Shown here in pieces: positions 1 to 7,230 of a stretch of 29,953 nucleotides of DNA. The notes below the pieces were generated by a model. The model did no database searches, was not told the DNA's origin, and was given only the letters and a program-made list of their open reading frames with translations. How positions within the stretch are numbered: the stretch's first letter is position 1; every line of letters starts with the position of its first letter. Both the position numbers and the translations under genes were made by a program. Source of the DNA: WTJO01 sp965660165 (GTDB lineage: Bacteria > Pseudomonadota > Alphaproteobacteria > Puniceispirillales > Puniceispirillaceae); contig CBFHYU010000024.1 in assembly GCA_965660165.1 (NCBI GenBank), positions 1 to 29,953 on the forward strand. Direction: 5' to 3'.

Positions 1-625
1 CAGCGTTTGAGTAAGAAATACCAGCTGACAGACCGTCAACCATTGAAGGCAAGAAGTATGATACAATTGTACCGCCTGTTGTAGCAGCTGAAGTCTCACC
101 AGCGGCTGAATTGTCACCTGAAGACGCCATTGTGTGGCTTGTTGATGACTCATCATTTGTGTAAGCAGCTTCGATGTCTAGACGACGTGCAGCTGAATCA
201 TCACCGTCTGCGGTTGCGTAAATTTCACCGAAATCACCTGAGACGCTGAAGTTGATATCATCTGTGTTCGCAGTATCAGTCGTGCCATTTTCATCAAGGC
301 CATAGCCCATTGTCATTGTCAGGCCAGAATCTGTTGTTGATGAGAAATTGATGTTTACGTCAGTCTGAACATACATTGACGTACCGTTCTTAACTTCAGC
401 TGGGACGAAGTCTGTTGCTGTTGTTGCTGCACGGTTACCTGAACCTGTTGCAACTTCAGTCGCACCTTGTGTGTACTGAACAGCTGCTGTATCAGCATAT
501 GCAGCTTTCTGTGATGAATTTTTATAACCAAGTTCGAATGAACCTGAAATTGTAATATCAGCAGCCATTGCTGAGCCAGCGCTCATTGCAACAATAGCTG
601 TAGTAGCAAGAAGAATCTTACGCAT
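1..625 (-). CDS. Outer-membrane porin, 5' part only (gene runs off the left edge)
   Basis: The frame is open from an ATG at 625 down to base 2, giving the first 208 residues; the C-terminus lies outside the window. Residues 1-21 are a clear Sec signal peptide (MRKILLATTAIVAMSAGSAMA) with cleavage expected at AMA|AD. The mature part opens with DITISGSFELGYKN and continues as alternating polar/hydrophobic stretches rich in Thr, Ser, Asp and Gly (for example MYVQTDVNINFSS and GLTMTMGYGLDENG), the style of trimeric Gram-negative porins of marine alphaproteobacteria. Such porins form outer-membrane diffusion channels. A GGGAG ribosome site lies about 7 bases before the ATG. The 270-base gap to the divergent yggS holds inverted repeats listed separately. 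The family is inferred from style, since the C-terminal beta strand and terminal Phe are not visible. Confidence 0.85.
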   Translation of the reverse strand, partial: MRKILLATTAIVAMSAGSAMAADITISGSFELGYKNSSQKAAYADTAAVQYTQGATEVATGSGNRAATTATDFVPAEVKNGTSMYVQTDVNINFSSTTDSGLTMTMGYGLDENGTTDTANTDDINFSVSGDFGEIYATADGDDSAARRLDIEAAYTNDESSTSHTMASSGDNSAAGETSAATTGGTIVSYFLPSMVDGLSAGISYSNA

Positions 626-653
626 GTTATTGTCTCCCAAAAGGTTAATAGAA

Positions 654-668
654 CCATCATCGTGATGG
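654..668 (-). promoter_or_regulatory. Short perfect inverted repeat in the porin leader
   Basis: CCATCA-tcg-TGATGG has 6-base perfect arms and a 3-base centre, 29-43 bases upstream of the porin ATG. In the mRNA it would form a small hairpin close to the ribosome site; it could equally be an operator or chance. No consensus known to me matches. Confidence 0.3.
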
Positions 669-821
669 ACTGCCCTTAAAATATTAGGAAACAATGAAAT
701 AGCAAATGCTTAATTAGTTATTAAAACGACATTTTTGTGTTTTGTGATATTTTTGCAACATTGTTGCCTATGCTCTTGCTTGCCCCTATCTGCTTCTGGT
801 ACATAGGCGGCAGGTGAAATT

Positions 822-842
822 TGATAGATATAGTGTCTATCA
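822..842. promoter_or_regulatory. 21-base dyad between porin and yggS
   Basis: TGATAGA and TCTATCA are perfect 7-base inverted arms separated by the 7-base centre tatagtg. The element lies 54 bases before the yggS ATG and about 200 bases before the divergent porin start. The size and spacing suit a dimeric transcription factor operator. A second, shorter dyad (GCAAC-att-GTTGC, 755-767) lies nearer the porin. No factor can be named. Confidence 0.35.
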
Positions 843-895
843 TCAGATTTTCCCACCACATTATGCGTTTGCTCATCCTAAGAAAGTTCTAAATT

Positions 896-1549
896 ATGAG
901 TGCTAACATTTTACAGAAGATTGATGACGCTGCTCGTACTGCGCATAGACAGCCTCAGGATATTGAGCTAATCGCTGTCTCAAAACAACAGCCTGAAGAA
1001 AGAATTGACGCTGCGTTGGCAGATGGTTTCAGGGTATTTGGTGAAAATAGAGTGCAGGAAGCTCAGACAAGATGGGCAAACAGGCGCACCCTATTTCCAG
1101 AGTTGAGATTGCATCTGATAGGCCCGCTTCAATCCAATAAGGCAGCAGATGCTGTTCAGCTATTTGATTATATCCATACAGTAGATAGAGAGAAAATCGC
1201 CAAACACCTATCACAAGAGATGGCTCGCCAAGACAAACAATGTGACTGTTTTATTCAGGTAAATACGGGTGAAGAACCTCAAAAAGCAGGGATTAGCCCT
1301 TCAGAGCTTGCAGACTTTACAGCCTTTTGCCAGCATGACCAAGGGCTTTCGATCATTGGGCTGATGTGTATTCCGCCAATCGATGAAAATCCTGCTATTC
1401 ATTTTGGTTTTTTAAGCCATCTTGCTAGCCAGCTTGGCTTAGCAAAGCTGTCTATGGGAATGAGCGCTGATTTTGACACCGCTATCAGGTTTGGCGCCAC
1501 CCATATTAGGGTAGGATCTGCTATATTTGGTGATAGGCCGAAATCATAA
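896..1549 (+). CDS. yggS: YggS/PLPBP family pyridoxal-phosphate homeostasis protein
   Basis: This 217-residue cytosolic protein has the alanine-racemase-like PLP barrel. YggS proteins bind PLP and keep vitamin B6 and amino-acid pools balanced; they have no established catalytic activity. Family motifs appear in order: LIAVSKQQP (PLP lysine K30), FGENRVQE, HLIGPLQSNK, QVNTGEEPQKAGI, GLMCIPP, and a C-terminal LSMGMSADFDTAI with IRVGSAIFG, which contacts the phosphate. Length is normal for the family (about 220-235). The ATG at 896 has only a weak purine-rich AAGAAAG upstream. It is divergent from the porin and convergent with ribA, with just 15 bases between the two stop codons. Confidence 0.95.
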   Translation: MSANILQKIDDAARTAHRQPQDIELIAVSKQQPEERIDAALADGFRVFGENRVQEAQTRWANRRTLFPELRLHLIGPLQSNKAADAVQLFDYIHTVDREKIAKHLSQEMARQDKQCDCFIQVNTGEEPQKAGISPSELADFTAFCQHDQGLSIIGLMCIPPIDENPAIHFGFLSHLASQLGLAKLSMGMSADFDTAIRFGATHIRVGSAIFGDRPKS

Positions 1550-1564
1550 ATTATAGGTAACGCC

Positions 1565-2713
1565 CTATTTTGTCTCACCATCTAGCAAATGCCCTGTTTT
1601 ATCGCGCTTTGTTTCAAGATAGGCTTTGTTAAAACTGTTAGGCGCAATTTCTAGCCCAACCCGCGAGACAATCTCAATATCAAAGCTGGATAGCTGGCTG
1701 ATTTTGTCAGGATTATTGGTAAGCAGGCTAATCTTGTGGCAATTCAACGCTTTCAGCATTGCTGACGCAGGCGCAAAAATACGCTCATCTGTGCTAAAGC
1801 CAAGCCGGTGATTAGCATCAACAGTATCAAATCCTTTATCCTGTAGCGCATAGGCTCTGACCTTGTTCAGCAGGCCGATACCTCTGCCTTCCTGTTCCAA
1901 ATATAGCAAAATCCCATAACCAGCTTCATTCATCAAATGGATTGAATGGTGTAATTGCTGTCCACAGTCACATTTCAGCGAGCCAAGCACATCACCTGTA
2001 ACACATTGCGAATGCAGCCTTACAAGCGGAATATCATTATTGCCTGCCTTCGCTGGCGAGCCTACTATCACAGCGAAATGTTCTTCTGTACCACCATCTT
2101 CCCTGAACATCACAATTTCTGATTCTTCAGCCATTGATAATGGAAGATGCGCTCTGCTTGAAATTATCAGACGTGGTTCTCTGACGGCGGTAAGCTCTTC
2201 GATTTCGTAATAATCGATAACAGTTAGCTCATAGCTTTCTGCAAGCCTATTGATAAAGGCAGGTTCTGAGCTAGCACATCTGGCCATCAATGCCGCTGGC
2301 AATAATTTTGATGCTCGTAATATGCGGCAGGCAAGATCTGGCAGGCTATCTTTTTTTTCGGCAAGTAAATGTTCGATGCGCTGACCAGTCTCATTCTGGC
2401 CAATAATCACAGACAGAATATCCTGTTCTGAGAGCATGCTGACTGGTGAGCTAAAACAGGCAATATGCGCTGGGAATGTTCTGTCCCAAGAGGCAATATG
2501 CTGAGGCGTAAGGCATAATAGCTCGCCACTATAAATAGCTTGTTGAGGCACAGTTTTACCAAAATCAGCAAATTCTGCTGCTCTGACAATAGCGGCTTGA
2601 CCTTTTTGGTCACGGATAATGATTTGATGGCCACGCCGCAACTCAGCAAAAATGCGTTCTCTTTTCTGGCGTAAATAGGGCGCCATATGATCTGTCTTAG
2701 GTATTGTTGCCAC
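1565..2713 (-). CDS. ribA: GTP cyclohydrolase II with degenerate RibB-like N-terminal half
   Basis: The C-terminal half (about residues 190-370) is a complete GTP cyclohydrolase II, which opens GTP to the first riboflavin intermediate. Zinc cysteines C237, C248 and C250 lie in RLHSQCVTGDVLGSLKCDCG, followed by LEQEGRGIGL and LLTNNPDK. The N-terminal 190 residues recall DHBP synthase (RibB): LRRGHQIIIRD...VRAAEFAD is followed by SGELLCLTP where RibB has its GxGLICLxLT segment. The acidic DDEDRENEGD-type catalytic stretch is replaced by RDQKGQAA, so this half is probably not catalytic. The longest frame starts with GTG (2713); an ATG at 2686 (residue 10) is an alternative and neither has a strong ribosome site. 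No FMN riboswitch is visible upstream. Confidence 0.93.
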   Translation of the reverse strand: MATIPKTDHMAPYLRQKRERIFAELRRGHQIIIRDQKGQAAIVRAAEFADFGKTVPQQAIYSGELLCLTPQHIASWDRTFPAHIACFSSPVSMLSEQDILSVIIGQNETGQRIEHLLAEKKDSLPDLACRILRASKLLPAALMARCASSEPAFINRLAESYELTVIDYYEIEELTAVREPRLIISSRAHLPLSMAEESEIVMFREDGGTEEHFAVIVGSPAKAGNNDIPLVRLHSQCVTGDVLGSLKCDCGQQLHHSIHLMNEAGYGILLYLEQEGRGIGLLNKVRAYALQDKGFDTVDANHRLGFSTDERIFAPASAMLKALNCHKISLLTNNPDKISQLSSFDIEIVSRVGLEIAPNSFNKAYLETKRDKTGHLLDGETK

Positions 2714-2867
2714 CGCTATCTCTATCTAGGCGCTCTCTGGCCTCTATCTGGCAGTTTCAGGGTTCAGGGTTGGTATATCTTACTTGATTGGCTAGCGATA
2801 TTTGCCCCCACCAGCCCATTTATATAAACTATACCGCATTTCAGGCAAGAACTAGACTCCATGCGCG

Positions 2868-2895
2868 TTGTTTCTATAAGCTTTTTCAGTATAAT
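2868..2895 (+). promoter_or_regulatory. Sigma-70-type promoter for the response regulator
   Basis: TTGTTT (2868-2873) and a perfect TATAAT (2890-2895) are 16 bases apart, 42 bases before the ATG at 2937. Transcription would start near 2902, leaving a leader of about 35 bases. Confidence 0.55.
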
Positions 2896-2936
2896 AACAG
2901 GATAATCTGCGCAACACCCAATTCGGAATCGAATGA

Positions 2937-3635
2937 ATGACATCAGATCAGCTTTCAAAAAGTAACATACTTGTTGTCGATGATGATGAATTGCTGCGTC
3001 AGGTATTACGTGACCAATTAGTGTCACATGGGGTTGGCCAGCTTGAAGAAGCAGGCACAATCTCACAAGCACAGCAAAAAGCCGCCCAGATGGTGCCAGA
3101 TCTAGTAATTCTGGATGTTGAACTGCCTGATGGTAACGGATTTGAATTTTGCCAATATCTCAGACAATCAGGTTATGAACGCCCAATCATCATGCTTACA
3201 GGGCGCGGCGATGAAAAGGACATTGTTGACGGGCTTGATGGCGGTGCGAATGATTATATCGCTAAACCTATGCGGATTGGCGAATTGATTGCCCGTATAA
3301 ATGCACAATTACGTCAATATAGTGCCTCAGATGATGTTCGGTTTTCGAGTGGTGAATTTGATTTTGTTCCTGCAGACAAGATTGTTAAAAATGCAGATGC
3401 TGTTTCGGTATTGCTTACAGAAAAAGAAACCATGATCTTGAAAAAGCTGTTCAGAAGCTGGCCAGAAACAGTAAGCAAGGAACAATTACTCTCAGAAGTA
3501 TGGGGATATGGCGGGAATATCGCCACCCACACCATTGAGACCCATATCTACAGATTACGTCAGAAATTGCGCCGTATAGAGGCAAGCCATATGATCGAAA
3601 CAATAGGCGCTTGCTACAGGCTGAATAAACCGTGA
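2937..3635 (+). CDS. OmpR/PhoB-family response regulator
   Basis: This 232-residue two-domain regulator has a receiver at residues 10-125: acidic pocket D15-D17, phospho-acceptor D60 in DLVILDVELPDG, T88 in MLTGRGDE and K110 in YIAKPM. A winged-helix DNA-binding domain fills residues 135-230, with LLTEKETMILKKL, SKEQLLSEVWGY and the recognition region THTIETHIYRLRQKL. It would bind promoter DNA when phosphorylated by a sensor kinase. No histidine kinase is encoded in the window, so the partner is unknown and the symbol is left blank. The ATG at 2937 follows the promoter at 2868-2895; the Shine-Dalgarno is weak (GGAAT). A GAATC site (CcrM target) lies at 2926-2930, just before the start. Confidence 0.93.
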   Translation: MTSDQLSKSNILVVDDDELLRQVLRDQLVSHGVGQLEEAGTISQAQQKAAQMVPDLVILDVELPDGNGFEFCQYLRQSGYERPIIMLTGRGDEKDIVDGLDGGANDYIAKPMRIGELIARINAQLRQYSASDDVRFSSGEFDFVPADKIVKNADAVSVLLTEKETMILKKLFRSWPETVSKEQLLSEVWGYGGNIATHTIETHIYRLRQKLRRIEASHMIETIGACYRLNKP

Positions 3636-3674
3636 TATGTTTTGAACCTATTTTTCCTATCCAACAGCAGGGGG

Positions 3675-4097
3675 TTAGGAATTTATAAAGCTACGTAGCT
3701 GTTCTGTTTCTTGTTCCAGCTTTTCAAGCAGTCTTTTTACCACATCTCCGATAGACACAATCCCTAACAGGCGGCGCCCCTTTATGATAGGAATATGCCT
3801 GATTTTATGTGTTGTCATCATCGTCATCAATTCTGACGAGCTAACATTTGGTGATGAGGTGATAAGAGATCTTGTCATCAGGTCTGACGCTCTATTTATG
3901 TCCATGTCGATAACACCATTTAGTGATCTGACCAAATCGCGCTCTGAAATGATCCCCACAAGCGCGTCATCATCATCTAGAACAGGCACAGCGCCAATAT
4001 TATGAGCTGATAATATCTGGGCAACCTGCTGTAGCGGCTGATCATGACGGACAGTGATTGACCCACGAGATAGAAGATTGGCAATAAAAGGCGTCAT
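3675..4097 (-). CDS. CBS-domain pair protein
   Basis: This 140-residue cytosolic protein consists of two CBS domains (about residues 10-65 and 75-130) and a short charged C-terminal helix. The ends of the repeats are recognisable: NIGAVPVLDDDDALVGIISERDLVRSL and KIRHIPIIKGRRLLGIVSIGDVVKRLL. Stand-alone CBS pairs usually sense adenine nucleotides and regulate a partner; none can be named here. I chose the ATG at 4097, which has GGGGG 7 bases upstream and AGGAG further out. A TTG at 4121 would add eight residues, but it almost coincides with the transcription start predicted from the promoter at 4126-4153. Confidence 0.88.
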   Translation of the reverse strand: MTPFIANLLSRGSITVRHDQPLQQVAQILSAHNIGAVPVLDDDDALVGIISERDLVRSLNGVIDMDINRASDLMTRSLITSSPNVSSSELMTMMTTHKIRHIPIIKGRRLLGIVSIGDVVKRLLEKLEQETEQLRSFINS

Positions 4098-4125
4098 GCG
4101 CGCACCCCCTTCTCCTAACAAATTT

Positions 4126-4153
4126 TGTATATTGTGGTGCTACATAGCTACAA
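4126..4153 (-). promoter_or_regulatory. Sigma-70-type promoter for the CBS protein
   Basis: On the minus strand TTGTAG (4153-4148) and TATACA (4131-4126) are separated by 16 bases. The predicted start near 4119 gives a short leader carrying AGGAG and supports the ATG at 4097 as the real start codon. Confidence 0.45.
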
Positions 4154-4288
4154 GCCTGCGCCAGATTGTCGCACCTGTCAAATAATTTCCAGAGTTGGTG
4201 CGGTGGTCAATACGCGTTTGGCGGCTAGAACAGATGACCATTCAGCTAGCTAGCTATCTGATAGAAAAAGACCATAATGGGAAAAAGA

Positions 4289-4363
4289 TGGCTGGGGCGG
4301 TAGGATTCGAACCTACGGTACACGATACCAAAAACCGATGCCTTACCACTTGGCCACGCCCCA
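4289..4363 (-). tRNA. tRNA-Gln (anticodon UUG)
   Basis: The 75-base gene folds as a full cloverleaf. The acceptor stem is TGGGGCG/CGCCCCA with discriminator G and an encoded CCA at 4291-4289. The D arm is GCCAAGTGGTAAGGC and the anticodon loop TTTTGGT has UUG at 4331-4329. The variable loop is GTACC and the T arm is GTAGG-TTCGAAT-CCTAC. U-34, U-35 and G-36 read CAA, and CAG by wobble. The first anticodon-stem pair (27/43) is a U-U mismatch and pair 30/40 is G-U, so the stem is weaker than usual. The gene lies just downstream of ispE on the same strand with its own promoter. Short T runs follow at about 4286-4266 but no strong hairpin. Confidence 0.97.
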
Positions 4364-4376
4364 GCAATGCTGGCAG

Positions 4377-4405
4377 ACTATACTTAGGTTGATAGGACTG
4401 ATCAA
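4377..4405 (-). promoter_or_regulatory. Promoter of tRNA-Gln, abutting the ispE stop codon
   Basis: TTGATC (4405-4400) and TATAGT (4382-4377) are exactly 17 bases apart, and transcription should begin near 4370, about 7 bases before the mature tRNA. The -35 element touches the ispE stop codon (4408-4406), so the tRNA is independently transcribed. The stretch after the -10 (CTGCCAG) is GC-rich, a feature associated with growth-rate or stringent control of stable RNA genes. Confidence 0.65.
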
Positions 4406-5311
4406 TCAAAAAAATTTATGATCTATAAGTTCTGTGCTTTGCGCCCAGAAATTTTGTCCTTTCAGATGCAAGGCTAGCGCATCTGCCGCCGATTTATGGC
4501 TGAAAAGTGCAAAACAGCTAGACCCAGATCCGCTCATTGCAGCGCCTAGAAATTGCGCGCCAAAATTCTGCGCCCCAAATTGCCTCATCTCATCGATAAG
4601 ACTGCCTATTTCTGGACAAAGGCTAATTGCAGCTTCTGTCAAATTATTGCCAATCCCGATAATATCCTGCCAGTGCCGCGCCGCAAGCATTTGCGCAATC
4701 TCAGCCGTGTCTAGCCTGCCTGTGAAAAAGGCATGTTCAGCAAGCGCGCCAAATACTGCATGTGTTGCAAGACCTTGTTCAGGATTAGCCAGCACACAAT
4801 AAACCTGGTCAGATGGCGAGGGTATGGGCTCAATATCTGTACCTGTACCACGCATAATCTGGAATGATGGGGTAATGCATATGGCCAGATCAGCACCAAT
4901 CATGCTGGCGTATTTATAGATATTGCGATCATCCTTATCAATAACACCTAATGAGACTAGGCCACGCAAAAACCCAGCGCCATCTGCTGAGCCGCCGCCA
5001 AGACCGCCGCCTAGCGGTATATGTTTTTCTAGATGAATATCAAGTGATGGAATATCATAGCCAGCGCTACGTAAGCGATGCAGTAGCCGTGAGATAATGC
5101 TATCGCCACCAGCCGCAATAAGCCTATCTGCATACGGCCCTGAAAGGCTCAGATTATCTTGCTGTGATATCGTTATTTCAAGCGTGTCAGCAAATCTGGT
5201 AAAGCCCACAAGTGATACCAGATTATGATAGCCATCAGCGCGTTTTTCTGTAGCCTGCAAAAACAGATTTACTTTAGCAGGGCAGGTTTCAACGATTTTG
5301 TGTTTCAACAC
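4406..5311 (-). CDS. ispE: 4-(cytidine 5'-diphospho)-2-C-methyl-D-erythritol kinase
   Basis: IspE phosphorylates CDP-methylerythritol with ATP in the non-mevalonate isoprenoid pathway. GHMP-kinase hallmarks are present: N-terminal CPAKVNLFLQATEKRADGYHNL, the ATP loop IPLGGGLGGGSADGAGFLRGL, and C-terminal AMSGSGSSCFALF. The length of about 300 residues is normal. There is no ATG near the expected N-terminus. I placed the start at the GTG at 5311 because GGGG lies 6 bases upstream; the TTG at 5323 would add four residues but has no ribosome site. It follows the TPR lipoprotein gene by about 50 bases on the same strand and is probably co-transcribed. Confidence 0.95.
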   Translation of the reverse strand: MLKHKIVETCPAKVNLFLQATEKRADGYHNLVSLVGFTRFADTLEITISQQDNLSLSGPYADRLIAAGGDSIISRLLHRLRSAGYDIPSLDIHLEKHIPLGGGLGGGSADGAGFLRGLVSLGVIDKDDRNIYKYASMIGADLAICITPSFQIMRGTGTDIEPIPSPSDQVYCVLANPEQGLATHAVFGALAEHAFFTGRLDTAEIAQMLAARHWQDIIGIGNNLTEAAISLCPEIGSLIDEMRQFGAQNFGAQFLGAAMSGSGSSCFALFSHKSAADALALHLKGQNFWAQSTELIDHKFF

Positions 5312-5362
5312 CAAATTCCCCAAAATATCAGTGGTTTTAGACGAGGCGGAAATGGCCTATGC

Positions 5363-7150
5363 CTAAGGTTCTTGCAACAATTTTTCTTGTGTAATGGTTT
5401 CTTGCGCTGCATCCAGACCAAGCTCAACTGCAAGCTGCCATTTGAAATGGGCTTCATAAGTTCTGCCTGTCTTCCAATAAGCATCTCCTAAATGGTCAGC
5501 GATAATGCCATCTGTAGGGTCAAGCTGGATGGCTTTTTCAAGCCAGATTACGGCATTGTCATATTCTTCTTTTTTGTAATAAACCCAGCCAAGAGAATCT
5601 GCATAAGCGCCTGAACGTGGATATAATGAGACTGCCTTTTTAATATATTCGATTGCTTCATCAAGCCGCCTGCCTTCATCTGCCCACCAATAGCCAAGAT
5701 AATTTAATGCCACAGCATCATTAGGGTTTAACGATAATCCAGTTTCAAAGGCATCTTCAGCTTCTATTATTTGCGATGTACGTTCATAGCAAATCGCCAG
5801 ATTGCGCCAGACAACCCAGTCATCTGAAACATGGCGCAAAGAAGATTGATAGGATGTGATCGCCTCGTCATATTTGCCTTGATAGCGCAGAAAATTGCCT
5901 GCCCATTTTTCAAAAATAGCCAGTTCCTGATCTCGTATAAATCGCCTTTGGGGCATTTCTGATAAGAATTGTTGATAGGTTTTGATATGGGCCAGACCAC
6001 CGTCATAATCATATGATTGCTGATACATCTCTAGCTCTAGCATCACACGTCTTTGATAATAGGGGCTGTCCTCAGAAATCATAGACAGAAAATCAGCTAC
6101 CTTGTCTGATTGTCCTAAATTCTGGAAATTCAGGGCAATTACAAAAGCCGCCGCATCAAAATCAGGCCAGATAGATTGGGCAAGTTGGGCGCGCGGAAGC
6201 AAAAATCCTGCATTAACAGCATGTTCTGAGAACCAGCTTAGCTCAAGAAAAGACGCTGCGATAAATTCCTTTATATCATGTTTATCCAAATCTTCTGTTT
6301 CTAGATATGTAATCACCTGATCTGCATTAAAGGCAGCAGGTAATCGCTCTATGATAAGTGAGATCGCATTCTGGGTATCGCCATATCGCCATAGGCCTTT
6401 GGCGATTTGAAGCACCAGATAGCTGTTATTCTGTGGCGGGGCATTAGCCAGATTTCGATAAATCTCAATCGCATCTTCTAGGCGGTTATCTAGCGTTGCA
6501 AAATAGGCATGTTGAAGCTGATAAATCGGATTATCCTGCTGGCCGTTTTCTTTGATAATCTGGTCAAAAAACTGTAATTCACGAAAAGATGATTCAGGCT
6601 CGCCCATACCAAAATAGGCATATGCCCGTAACAGCGCAGATAGTGCTGAATTTGCCTGATGGGTCTGAATTTTCTCGCTTAGCGCAATAATAGCATTCCA
6701 GTCAGATGAAATGATCGCATCTGCTATTGCAGGTTCTGATGCGATTGCAAAATCAATATTTTGGCTTTCCATCAGGCGTGCAACATAGGATGCATCTTCC
6801 AGATCACCATTCTGATAATGCGCCATAAAGCTTCGCTTTAGCACAAAGGGTGTTTCACTATCTGTCTGGATTGTGCGTTGAAAAAACTGGCTGGCTGAAG
6901 AAATATCATTTTCAAAGATAGCCTGTCTTGCGGCCAGAAACGCACTCACCCCATCTGCCTCAAACACGGAAGGCAAGATAATTTCAGCTACATTTTCAGT
7001 CTCAGATGGGATGATGTTTGGGCTAGGTGTATTTGTGTCAGGGGTTGGCTGCGGCACACACGCAGAGCTGGCAAGCAACGCTGATAGCAACATCGCTAAA
7101 ATGCCTTTTGAGGGCAGATGGCTGATAAACAGCTGCGTTGCGTTTGTCAT
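5363..7150 (-). CDS. Tetratricopeptide-repeat protein, probable lipoprotein
   Basis: This 595-residue protein has an N-terminal hydrophobic segment (about residues 16-30) ending in SSAC. Cys31 sits where a lipobox cysteine would, although position -3 is Ser rather than Leu. A Pro/Thr/Asn-rich linker follows (PQPTPDTNTPSPN), and the rest is helical repeats. Clear TPRs fill the last 180 residues, for example GKYDEAITSYQSSLRHVSDDW, AVALNYLGYWWADEGR and YDNAVIWLEKAIQLDPTD. It probably acts in the periplasm as a protein-protein scaffold; the partner is unknown. The ATG at 7150 is preceded by AGGGG at 5 bases. The frame stays open to a GTG at 7231, but that version would bury the signal peptide. 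It lies between the ETF-QO gene and ispE. Confidence 0.88.
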   Translation of the reverse strand: MTNATQLFISHLPSKGILAMLLSALLASSACVPQPTPDTNTPSPNIIPSETENVAEIILPSVFEADGVSAFLAARQAIFENDISSASQFFQRTIQTDSETPFVLKRSFMAHYQNGDLEDASYVARLMESQNIDFAIASEPAIADAIISSDWNAIIALSEKIQTHQANSALSALLRAYAYFGMGEPESSFRELQFFDQIIKENGQQDNPIYQLQHAYFATLDNRLEDAIEIYRNLANAPPQNNSYLVLQIAKGLWRYGDTQNAISLIIERLPAAFNADQVITYLETEDLDKHDIKEFIAASFLELSWFSEHAVNAGFLLPRAQLAQSIWPDFDAAAFVIALNFQNLGQSDKVADFLSMISEDSPYYQRRVMLELEMYQQSYDYDGGLAHIKTYQQFLSEMPQRRFIRDQELAIFEKWAGNFLRYQGKYDEAITSYQSSLRHVSDDWVVWRNLAICYERTSQIIEAEDAFETGLSLNPNDAVALNYLGYWWADEGRRLDEAIEYIKKAVSLYPRSGAYADSLGWVYYKKEEYDNAVIWLEKAIQLDPTDGIIADHLGDAYWKTGRTYEAHFKWQLAVELGLDAAQETITQEKLLQEP

Positions 7151-7230
7151 AACACCCCTAACATTTTGGCAAAAGATATGTGCAACAATCCTGCCAAGAT
7201 TACAGACCAAACACCCCCGCCAGATACTCA

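Noticed and set aside
2714..2936. Possible FMN riboswitch before ribA
   Set aside because: The leader has a short GGCT/AGCC pair and G-rich stretch but none of the conserved RFN blocks, so it is not called.
4244..4256. AGCT x3 microsatellite downstream of tRNA-Gln as an integration site
   Set aside because: No integrase, no duplicated tRNA 3' end and no mobile genes nearby; it is just a short simple repeat.
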